Origin: Mastigamoeba balamuthi
Lineage: Eukaryota; Evosea; Mastigamoebida; Mastigamoebidae
Assembly: GCA_902651635.1 (NCBI GenBank)
Contig: CACRSC010000041.1
Location: forward strand, 177,801 to 241,800
Length of the DNA stretch: 64,000 bases
Reading direction: 5' to 3'
A model generated the notes under the pieces. The model was given only the letters and a program-made list of their open reading frames with translations, was not told the origin of the DNA and did not search any database. Shown piece by piece: positions 18,342 through 26,765 of the stretch. Made by a program: the position numbers and the translations under genes. Numbering within the stretch: position 1 is the stretch's first letter; each line of letters begins with the position of its first letter.

Positions 18342-20826
18342 ATGCAGAAGGAACTGAGTGGAGCAGGCAATGCTGCAGGAACAGAAGAGCAAGACCAGGC
18401 GAAACACACAGCTGCAGTTCAAGTACAGGAGAGGGAGGACGGGGAGGACAAACTGTATCACTGCAGAACATGTAACAGGTACTACTCAACACAGTGTAAC
18501 CTGCAGAGGACTGGCCACATGGGTGGTTGCCACTGCCCCAAGAAGTGGAATGGAACATCTGGAAGATGGTCTTCTCTGTTGGTAACTGACAGGGCTGCTG
18601 TATGAAGCCAGGCCAAAGCAGCAGAGAACAAACGCCAGTATGTTGTGGGCAGCTCCAGCACAGGTTTGTACATATTAAAAATCCTATAAGTGAATTTTAA
18701 CAGATATAACTATTTGGCAAAATAAACACAGCATCAAAGAGAGATTGAAACAGCTTGAGCCAATCGAGACAGTTCACTTCCATAGTGGCTGAAGCAATGG
18801 AGGGCATTGTGGTGGACCAGGGGACCAAGCAGAGGAAGACAGGAGAAGAGGAAGCAGAGAACCAGGAAAGATAACAGGAGGGCGTCTGTGGGGAAGCCTG
18901 GTATGCAGAAGGGACAGCAGACCGAGAGGCAGTGCCACAGAGCTCATCTGAGGCAGAGCAGAGTGATGCAGGGACAGACGGCATAGCACTGCAGAAGGAG
19001 AAGCTGGAGCTCACAGCACAGGTGAGTTCGGAGGAGCCCAAGTACAGCTGTGTTAAAGAACCTCAGACAGCACTTCAGACACTCAGGAAGTACCAGGCAA
19101 GAAGAGCAGAGCTGCAGGAAGCAGAGAGCAGCATTGAGACGAGGTACAGGGAGGCCATAGAGCATCCAGGGTCTGGAGACTACCTGGGACCAGTGCTCAG
19201 GACAGTGCAGAGGCCTCTGGAAGCCCTGCCTCTGGCCACACCAGAAGGACCCATAGCATCCCAGCTCGTCATTCCAAAGGAAGTCCTCGCCCTCTGGAAG
19301 TTAGAGGGCAAGCTGACTGATGCTCAGATCGACCTGGTGGTTGCCTCCATCAATGGAAGGAAGAGAGCCTCAGCCACAGTCTCTAGCTACATCAAGCAGG
19401 AGTGCACTGGAGTAATACCCCAGGTGGGACCAGCAGTGGGAAAGAAGCTGCACAGCAAGCACGTCCTTCACAGCATCATTGGCTGGCTGCACATCGTGCT
19501 GAACATTGCGTGCATAGCACAGACGATTGTAGTCAGAGCTCCAGAAGAGGTAGAGAATGCAAAGGCAGACGTAGTGAACGAGTACTTCTTCAGTGCTGGG
19601 TTTCAGGAAGTGTGCCAGAGCCAAAACACTGCACAAATCCCTGGGGCGAGAAGGAGAACCAGTTGTCATTGCTCTGCAGGAGTACCATGACAAGGCCCAA
19701 GTTCACAAGGAAACCGAGGAGTCGTGGCTGGTCAAGATCCTGAACATGACAAGGAATTGTGCAGGGTTTCCCATGAACCAGCTGCTGCTGGGAGAGCTGA
19801 GCGGGCTGCCAAATGATATTCATGATGCCAGGGCCGACCTTTTGCCAGAGTTCCTGATCCTGTCTCGAATGGGGGTTAGAATGCTGTGTGGAGATCTCGG
19901 ATGTGCTGGGTTTGTTGTATGCCTTTGTGGTATCACAGCAAGCAGACACCATGGAGCAGTGCAAGAACGTGTCTGTGAAATCCCCAGGGGGAAGGAAGTC
20001 TGACAGGCCATGCACAGACTGCCTGAGCAGTCACAAGGACTTCTTTGACCTCAAGCTGACTGGGTGGAAGCCAAGAGATGTAGTGCACTCCTGAAGGGCA
20101 ATAGAGAGGGCAGCAAATTCGCATACTGTGGTGGCTGCGCATGCTGCACTAGAGGAAGTGGCCCTGACCATGACAGCTATCATCAACCCCACGTTCTTCT
20201 ACATAGAGGACCCGTTTCTCTCAAGAGAGCCGATGCATAAACTGCCATGGGACATAAAGCCAGTCCTTGCAGCTTTGATGCAGAGCAGCAGTGTCCTGGA
20301 CGAGACAGGAAGAAGAATTCTGGGCAACAGGATTGTGTGCCTCAGGAAGAAGAAGCTCAGAAGCAGCATGGCCCCCAGACCAGTCACGGTCTTTGAGTCA
20401 TGGAGGTGCTATAAGTACTTCAATTTCGCTGCTGTGGCCCAGATTCTGTTATGGGGACTGGTCCCGGATGAGTGACTGGAGTACATGTGCCTCACGGGGA
20501 CAGTGCACTCACTCCTGACCAGTGGAACTGTCTCGGTCAAGTGATGGAAGCTGCTGCTGAATGTTATGGGAAGGCGACAGCTGGAGCAGCTGCAGGAGAT
20601 CTGTCCAGAGCAGGCGGAGAACAGTGGTGCAGAGACGAAGAGACACCCAGAGTATGGACCATACAGGCCTCTGTACTACAACCACCTCCCATGCCACTTC
20701 TCAGACAACATAGAGAGGTTTGGGCCACTACCAGTCGTTTGTGCCCAGACACTGGAGTTCATCCAAGGAGTGATTGCCAAGACAGCATTGAGGAACACAT
20801 GCAATCCAGAGATATATGGAACCTGA
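18342..20826 (+). CDS. Transposase-like protein with N-terminal zinc finger (Plavaka/KDZ-like)
   Basis: Exon 1 (18342-18581) encodes a C2HC finger, YHCRTCNRYYSTQCNLQRTG followed by HMGGCHCPKKW, in the place where Plavaka-type transposases carry one. Downstream frames join through very short GT-AG segments (19593-19620, 19875-19893, 20080-20106, 20461-20481, 20530-20550) into a continuous protein. It contains GRKSDRPCTDCLSSHKDFF, a PVTVFESWRCYKYF...LLWGL segment and HLPCHFSDNIERFGPLPVV followed by TLEFIQGVIAKTALRNT. The order C2HC finger, C-x2-C segment, E-x-W-type helix, then H-x-GP-x-E block is that of Plavaka/Tnp2-like DNA transposases (recalled family pattern, not searched). The stretch 18582-18930 is unresolved. 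The frame ends at TGA 20824-20826. The short segments may be ultrashort introns or decay lesions. Confidence 0.45.
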
Positions 20827-20828
20827 AT

Positions 20829-21408
20829 GCATATGGCCAGTACTCTGCACAGTCTAGCAGATGTCCAGCAACAGAGGAGCACCAAGAACGTGGAGCACTT
20901 AATGGCAGCCAACACCATTGTCTCAGAGCCGAAGAAGGCAACGTGGTACAAGTGCCTGTACTACAACCTGCCCCTTGGGGAAGGAGCAATTGCTGTTAGG
21001 CTTCTCCCATTCGAAGACAAGAAATGGTCTGGGGATCACGAGCCACTGTTGAAGGACGTCTTTAAATTCAAGGAGATCAGGTCTGTTCAGTTCTCACAGG
21101 AAAGGCAGACTAGACTGGCTCTGTCAGTGTGCTGGTACTCAAAGTGCCTGCAAGGACTCGTCTGGGAGAGCCATTTCCCATCAAGTACCGGAGTTACACT
21201 GAAGTTGCATGGAGGTTCTCCAGCATTCATCGAGTTGCTTGGAAGACTGTTCCTTTTCAGTCTGGTAGCGGTGCCAAGCTGCAGAGTTGAACTTTCTATG
21301 TTGTCCCAAATCGCCAAATACAGAAGTGAAGCCCAACAACAGAGGGGAAAACTGGAGTCTGAATATCGTTTCTATTTTTTCTTCTTGCTGGGGTTTGGGG
21401 GAACATAA
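20829..21408 (+). pseudogene. Possible C-terminal continuation of the transposase-like gene
   Basis: An open frame begins directly after the TGA at 20826, in the same phase. It encodes STKNVEHLMAANTIVSEPKK, then ATWYKCLYYNLPLGEGAIAV and RLLPFEDKKWSGDHEPLLKD. Transposases of the Plavaka/Tnp2 type continue past the GP-x-E block with a beta-rich region of this kind, so the stop may be a nonsense mutation or the gene may end earlier. No GT donor upstream of the stop allows it to be spliced out. From about 21190 the sequence looks less coding-like and becomes T-rich. Confidence 0.3.
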
Positions 21409-21517
21409 GTGCAAAGAAGAAGGTGCTCTCCAACAACAGAGGCAATTCCCGGGGGAAGACGCCATGCAGGTACAATTCCTGGAGGGAATGGCTTCTCTGG
21501 TTTTCCAAGCACGGCAG

Positions 21518-22683
21518 TTAGGAGACCGACCTCCTCCAGGGCACTGCTTGTCCAGTCCACTTCATACCGTAGGAGTACTCGTCCATGATGCCATCTGCTG
21601 CAGTACGCCTAACCTTGACGTTGCTGTGCCCAGCCAGCCATGCACGTCCTGTGTACACCCCGTCATACAGGGTGGGGTTTCTCCATTGATCCACAGGAAG
21701 GCAGCAGCAGGCCCTTGAGACAACAGGCAGAAATGCCTGTGCCAACTCCTGAAGGAGATGGTGCAAACAGTGCCAGTGGGGGAGCTGGTCTGAAGGGACG
21801 ACTCCTTGATGTTTCCATGGCCACTAATGACCATCAGGGTGATCCTGCTCTGGGCACCCCTGAACTCCTTCCTTATCAAGTCCAGGGTCTCTGCGATTCC
21901 TGTTGATAGACAGTAAAAAACAAGTTATTCAGACACAATAAGTGTATGAATGGATGAATCATACCATGAAAGGGAATGCACCACAGGATGCAGTTGTGGC
22001 TCTGAGCAGAGTTATTAAACCCTATCATATTCCATAGAGTGGCACTGTAAGGCCTGTTCTGCTTGAACCAGTCCGTTTCCGTGACGATTATGACATCCTC
22101 TGCAGCTGGACAGGCCAGACGTCTGTGCCTCGCAGAGCTGCCTGCTGTGATGAGTGCCCCACACTCACACTTGCAGCGCAGAACAGTTCCACAAGCAAAG
22201 CAAGTCCACAGCTGCTTGGAATATGCATCAATTCCACAACAAAGAGTGATCTTACCTGGTGGCATCTCTGATCAAGCAAGGGCCCCCCATTTGATTCATT
22301 GGGCAGCTGCTGTTGCCACACACCAGAGAGAATGGAGCAAGCTTCCTCTCATCAGGCCTATTAGTCCATAGTGTACATCCAAAAGCCCAAGAAATTAACA
22401 ACTCACTGAGACATTGTGGTTTCCATCAGCTTGTCCTCCTGCTCTGTTCCCAGTGCACTAAGTGCAGCTATCTCTGCTTCGTACAATGTGCTGGTGCTGG
22501 ACTTCAGCAGCTCCTCATCTTCCTTGGTCAGTAGATCTGCCCTGAAAATTGTGAGTTACCTCTTTGTACTGACACTTAAACAGTGGCATACAGTGGGCCT
22601 GCCCAATGCAAGTGGTGTTCAGAGTGGTCAGCTGGTTGCTGTACATGTTGCGCATATGTGCAGTAATGCACAACACTGCTCAT
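21518..22683 (-). CDS. Unrecognised zinc-finger gene in the accessory island
   Basis: A split gene reading leftwards. Starting at ATG 22683 (MSSVVHYCTYAQHVQQPADH), further coding blocks are ADLLTKEDEELLKSSTSTLY; LDQRCHQ joined to LWTCFACGTVLRCKCECGAL and SSARHRRLACP (a Cys/His-rich metal-binding segment); WNMIGFNNSAQSHNCILWCI, then PFHG joined through a clear GT-AG intron to IAETLDLIRKEFRGAQSRIT and LMVISGHGNIKE; then a 20-nt GT-AG segment (21749-21768) joining PTGT to ELAQAFLPVVSRACCCLPVD. The intron after PFHG is phase-perfect and supports real splicing. SGHG occurs in caspase-like peptidases, but without a convincing Cys partner the function stays open. Junctions between the first three blocks are not all resolved. 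Confidence 0.4.
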
Positions 22684-22719
22684 CTTCCTCAACCAGCAGG
22701 AAGAAGTGCAATGTGGAGA

Positions 22720-22730
22720 AAATGACATCA
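22720..22730 (-). promoter_or_regulatory. Shared upstream motif, reverse copy
   Basis: Reading on the minus strand, TGATGTCATTT lies 36 bases before the ATG at 22683 of the minus-strand zinc-finger gene. It matches 11 bases of the 12-mer at 18314 and 22884. Together with the copy at 22884 it brackets the small minisatellite block, making a symmetric divergent promoter. Confidence 0.4.
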
Positions 22731-22744
22731 CTTTGATTTTGCAA

Positions 22745-22870
22745 ATATGTGTGTAGCAGTGCGTAGCGGACCTTCTGCTATGTGCCACTACACAATTGCC
22801 CTCTGCTATGCAGCATAGCACAAGGCACCTGAGCACTATCTGCTATACAGCACAGCAGAGGATATCTGCC
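22745..22870. repeat. Short copy of the palindromic minisatellite
   Basis: About 125 bases sharing words with the array at 17.7-18.3 kb (CTGCTATGCAGCATAGCA, GTGTAGCAGTGCGTAGC, CTGCTATACAGCACAGCAG). It sits between two divergent genes, each preceded by the shared TGATGTCATTT motif, so it forms the centre of a bidirectional upstream region. Confidence 0.65.
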
Positions 22871-22883
22871 TATCACGCCACTA

Positions 22884-22895
22884 TTGATGTCATTT
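22884..22895 (+). promoter_or_regulatory. Shared upstream motif TTGATGTCATTT, second copy
   Basis: Exact second copy of the 12-mer at 18314-18325, lying 35 bases before the ATG at 22931. Confidence 0.45.
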
Positions 22896-22930
22896 AACAG
22901 CTTTTTCGAAGGTTAAAAACGGTGTGCATC

Positions 22931-24255
22931 ATGGACACACCATGCAAAACCCCCACCAAGAAGCACAAGGACAAGCGCAAGGACAAGAACAAGGGCTGCA
23001 CTGGGCCAATCATCACTGTGATACCTCCACCCCAGCAGGACAAAGACCTAGACATCATGCCTCTCAGGAAAGCAGGTATGTAGCATTCTCCCCTTCCTTC
23101 TTTATTCCCACATCTTACACCCTTTCTTAACATTACTTTAGGTGCAGCTGTAGCAGCACCAGTGCAAGCTGCAGCAGCAGCAGCACCACGTGTTAGGGAC
23201 AGTGAGCAATCTGAGGATGACAACGAGAAGGAGGAGAAGGAGAAGGAGGAGGAGAAGGAGAAGAAGAAGGACGAGGACGAGAAGGAGGACAAGGACAAGG
23301 ATGAGAGGTCTTGGCAGACAACTACAGGAGCACCTTACATGCATCGAAGTCTGATGAGAAGCAGAGGAGGGCACTGCAGGAGAAGCAGCAAATCTCAGCC
23401 CTTGTGAAGATGTCACGTGACCTTCTCGCCATTTTCACTGTCGAGCCCAGCAAGGAGCGTGCCCAGCAGCCCTGCACCTTTGAAGAGGTCAGGGTGGGTT
23501 CAAGGCCATGCAGATGCTGCTTGGCACAACTCTGAGCAACCTCATTGTGAGGTACAAAACCCCTTCTCCCATTCTTCCTTGTTCTCCTGGCTCTAATTCA
23601 AACTATTTTTATGCCCTTATGCATGCTGTTGAGGCAGGTACACAGTTCAGGGAGCTGACACTCAGGAAGAAGCTCATGCTCAGCATTCCTGGTACGTTTC
23701 GTTCCCTGCTCTTTGTTTTTCATATTTCTAACAATGTGTGTATAATAACTTGAAAAGTCCCAGAGCTGGAGAACCTCCCTGCAGATAGGAGGCCCTACAT
23801 CTGCTCTGTCTGCAATAATGGCAAGGCCCATTGTCTTGCAGATAAAGCAGTGGATCAAGGTCAACTACCACTCTGTGTTAATGTAGCACCCTAAGTGAAG
23901 GTATTAACTCTTTCCCCTCTCTCTTGTTCTCTCTGCCACGTTTCCTCTGACTTTATCTACAGGTCAGATGTAAGAGAGCACTGCAACAACATCATCCAAG
24001 ATCAAGGAAACCAAGCAGGCCAGCAAGGAAACGTCTTTTGCATCTGAAGACAAGGCTGAGAGCTCCAGCTCAGAGTTCATTGATGAGCTGCAGGGCAAGA
24101 AGGTAGAGAAGTGCAACAGGAATGATGACAACGACCAGGAGGAGCACAAGAAGAAGACAATGGCATGCCAGAGGATAGAAAGGAAAGCAACAAGGAGTAT
24201 GTGGCTCCAGCTGTCCCAGCTGCAGCACATCATCTTTGTTCTCATTCATCTTTGA
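22931..24255 (+). CDS. Unrecognised Lys/Glu/Asp-rich gene in the accessory island
   Basis: Exon 1 (22931-23075) encodes MDTPCKTPTKKHKDKRKDKN and a proline patch. Intron 23076-23141 is a normal GT-AG. Exon 2 begins GAAVAAPVQAAAAAAPRVRD and runs through a charged Lys/Glu/Asp run, probably disordered or coiled coil. Frame is then kept only through very short GT-AG segments (23308-23327, 20 nt; a 17-nt candidate near 23488) to reach KMSRDLLAIFTVEPSKERAQ and AMQMLLGTTLSNLIV. Longer introns follow, flanking FRELTLRKKLMLSIP and VPELENLPADRRPYICSVCN (a CxxC pair). A last block, KETKQASKETSFASEDKAES, reaches TGA at 24253-24255. No family is recognised. It is divergent from the gene at 21518-22683 and shares its upstream motif. 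Confidence 0.35.
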
Positions 24256-24520
24256 AGATTCAGTGGTGTCCACAGCACTCTGCAGCTCGTGTTTCACAGC
24301 CTGCACCTATACTGGATTCCATCTATTGATGCTCTTGTACACCTCTAGCTAAGTGCTGAGCTGCCTGCCTGTTCTGTTGCCTGAGTTTCCTGACCTGGGC
24401 CTCAAGTGTCCTAACATGGGACAGGTCTGGGCCAACTGGGTCGCCCTCTGGGATGTTGGCTGGGCCAAGTTGATACGATGTTAAGCTAACTACGATCAAT
24501 TGAGTTTTGTCCGGAAACGC

Positions 24521-24525
24521 AAAAA
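24521..24525 (-). terminator. RNA polymerase III terminator of tRNA-Gly
   Basis: On the minus strand a run of five T follows one base after the tRNA discriminator base, the usual pol III stop signal. Confidence 0.7.
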
Positions 24526-24526
24526 T

Positions 24527-24597
24527 TGCACTGGCCGGGACTCGAACCCGGATCGCCCGCGTGGCAGGCGAGCATTCTACCCTTAGACCACCAGTGC
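24527..24597 (-). tRNA. tRNA-Gly (anticodon GCC)
   Basis: The minus strand folds into a standard cloverleaf of 71 nt. The acceptor stem is GCACTGG/CCAGTGC with discriminator A, the anticodon arm CTCGCC TGCCACG contains anticodon GCC, and the T arm holds the B-box GGTTCGAGTCC flanked by CCGGG pairs. No intron and no encoded CCA. It decodes GGC/GGT glycine codons, which are abundant in this GC-rich genome. It lies between the accessory island and the SAMHD1-like gene. Confidence 0.97.
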
Positions 24598-24701
24598 TTC
24601 CTACAATAGTAAAGAATATGACGAAAGAGATCAGTCCTGTAAGTATCAAAGGTAGCAGTGTATCTGAAGATTTGTGACTGTGTTATTTTGTTGTGTCGCT
24701 G

Positions 24702-26539
24702 ATGGAAACCGCTGTTGATTCGGCGCATCCCACCCCTCCACCCCGTTCCTCCAAGACGGTGGTGAGCTTGCACTCCCCGACTCCGACGCCTGGCGGCCCT
24801 AGCGCTCTTCATTCGCGCTACTCGCTAGACCACACGCCCAGCAAGCTCGTCAACGACCCCATACACGGGTACGCTCTCCCCCCCGCTGCGCTCTCTTTCG
24901 CCCTCCACAGGCTTTCTTGTTCAAGCGGCCGAGCAGGCACGTGAGGATCCCCGGGGAGTGCATGAAGATTGTCGACACCCCGACGTTCCAGAGGCTGCGC
25001 GACCTCTACCAGCTGGGGACAACGTACCTCGTGTTCCCCGGCGCCAGCCACCACCGCTTCGAGCACAGCCTCGGTGCGCGAGTCCCCCTCCCCACCCGGC
25101 CCACGCACAGCTGCGCGGGCGTGCTGACAGGACTGGCAGGCGTGTGCCACCTGGCGGGGCAGATGGCGCAGAACCTCGCGCAGACCGTGGAGCAGCCCGC
25201 CGAGTACCAGCGGCGCATCGAGCTCGTGCGCATCGCGGGGCTGTGCCACGACCTGGGCCACGGGCCGTTCAGCCACGTCTTCGAGAGCTGGGCAAAGTCG
25301 CTGTGCGCATGAGCGATGCCGCGCTGCCTCGCCTGACTCGTCGGTGTGGCCCCAGAGGCCCACAGTTCCAGGACTGGGAGCACGAGGACATGTCGTGCAG
25401 GCTGCTCGACAACCTCCTCACGGGCGACATCGGGAACTACGACACTGAAGAGGTCAAGTTCATGCAGAACGCCATACGCGGGGAATCCATGTGCTCCACC
25501 CAGCTGCAGTGCGGAACCGCCAGTTCTCACCGCGCAAAATTGGAACAGGGGACACGAGGAGGATGGCTGGCTTTTCCAGATCGTGAAGAACCAGAAGAAC
25601 AGCGTCGACGTGGACAAGTTCGACTACCTCGCCAGGGACTCGTACATGTGCGCGCTCGCCAACGTGCTCTGCCCGCCCTTGTGACACTTGCCCCAGGCTC
25701 GGGATGAAGTCGACGTACGACTGCTCTCGCTTGATGAACCACAGCAGGGCCATCGGCGGCGACATCTGCTTCCACAAGAAAGAGGCCTACAACGTGTACG
25801 AGCTCTTCCACACCCGCTACGCGCTGTTCAAGCAGGTCTACACGCACCGCGTCGGGAGGGCGATCGAGTTCATGCTCATGGACGTCCTCAACGCCGCCGA
25901 CCCGTACATGCACTACTCTGAGAGGCTGTGGGACGTGAACGAGTACTGGAAGCTCACGGACAGCGTCCTCCGGGACATCGAGTTCTCCACTTGCGAGGAG
26001 CTGAGAGAGGCGAGGTCCATCATGGAGAGGGTGCGCAGGAGGAACCTGTACAAGCTCGTTGCGGAGGTTCTTCTCCCTGCGAACAACGGCCTTCCGGACG
26101 TGAGTGCATCCCCTCAGAGTCTCTCAGGAGTTCAATCGCTGACAAACGTTGCAGCTCGCGGGGGCAGAACGCGAGATCGCGTCGCTGGGTGATGCGGGAC
26201 TGAAGGAGAGCGACCTCATCCTCGAGGGTGTCTCCCTCAACTATGGTGCGCCCTTCGTTCTTCGAGTTTGGGGTCTTAGACCTTGGCGCTTCTCGGTTTA
26301 CAGCAATGAAGGACAAGAACCCGGTCGACAACGTGAAGTTCTTCGTCAGCTCGCAGACCAGCGTCGCAGTTACCGTTCCGAAGCAGCACGTCAGCTTGCT
26401 CATCCCGGACCAGTTCGAGGAGCGCCATGTGAGGCTTTTCTGCCGCAACCCCTCGCCAATCGTCATGGCGCCTGCACGCGAGGCTTTCGCCAAGTGGCTG
26501 AAGGAGCGTGGGCTGGAGCCCATTCCGGATGACCGCTAA
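24702..26539 (+). CDS. SAMHD1-like HD-domain dNTP triphosphohydrolase
   Basis: Eight exons: 24702-24868, 24934-25073, 25140-25296, 25356-25490, 25549-25647, 25697-26099, 26155-26245, 26304-26539; 475 residues. The HD-domain core follows the SAMHD1 pattern closely: NDPIHG, IVDTPTFQRLRDLYQLG, FPGASHHRFEHSLG, IAGLCHDLGHGPFSH, VDVDKFDYLARDS and FHTRYALFKQVYTHRVGRAI. The metal ligands H, HD and D lie in HRFEHSLG, CHDLGHG and the VDVDKFDY region. Family members hydrolyse dNTPs to nucleosides and triphosphate and so keep dNTP pools low. The N-terminal 45 residues are Pro/Ser-rich; there is no SAM domain, as in many non-animal members. Each junction restores conserved sequence in phase. It is tail-to-tail with the ubiquitin-ligase gene. 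Confidence 0.93.
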
Positions 26540-26765
26540 GTTACGTACTCTGGTCCAGAAAACGCTGAGCTGTGACAGTTGCAATCCGATTTGGTCCATA
26601 GCGAAAAGGAAAAGCGAGGAAGCCACTGTTTTTTCTTTCAGTATCCTCCGACTAGAAGGTCTTAAGGTTGCGGCAGATGATACACCCCAGAGAGAAGTCG
26701 ACCCCGGGTTGAGGGTGAGGAATCCTGAAAGGTGAGTTAGAAAGAAATGTACATTTCTTAAGTGC

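Larger units (their letters stand above)
16613..24255. mobile_element. Accessory, probably transposon-derived island
   Basis: About 7.6 kb stand out by lower GC, short frames, palindromic minisatellites and genes with no core-eukaryote match. The best-supported component is a zinc-finger transposase-like gene at 18342-20826. Three other split genes lie around it, two of them divergent from a shared minisatellite block at 22.74-22.88 kb. The element's exact ends, target-site duplications and terminal inverted repeats could not be located by eye, so these limits are only the outer gene limits. The left neighbour is the intronless secreted-protein gene and the right neighbour is a tRNA-Gly gene. 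Confidence 0.4.

Noticed and set aside
21786-21904. Calling the minus-strand island gene a caspase or metacaspase
   Set aside because: Only ISGHG is suggestive; the partner cysteine and surrounding strands cannot be aligned by eye, so no function was assigned.
23213-23300. Lys/Glu/Asp-rich stretch as a conserved domain
   Set aside because: Low-complexity charged run; similarity to any particular protein would be compositional only.
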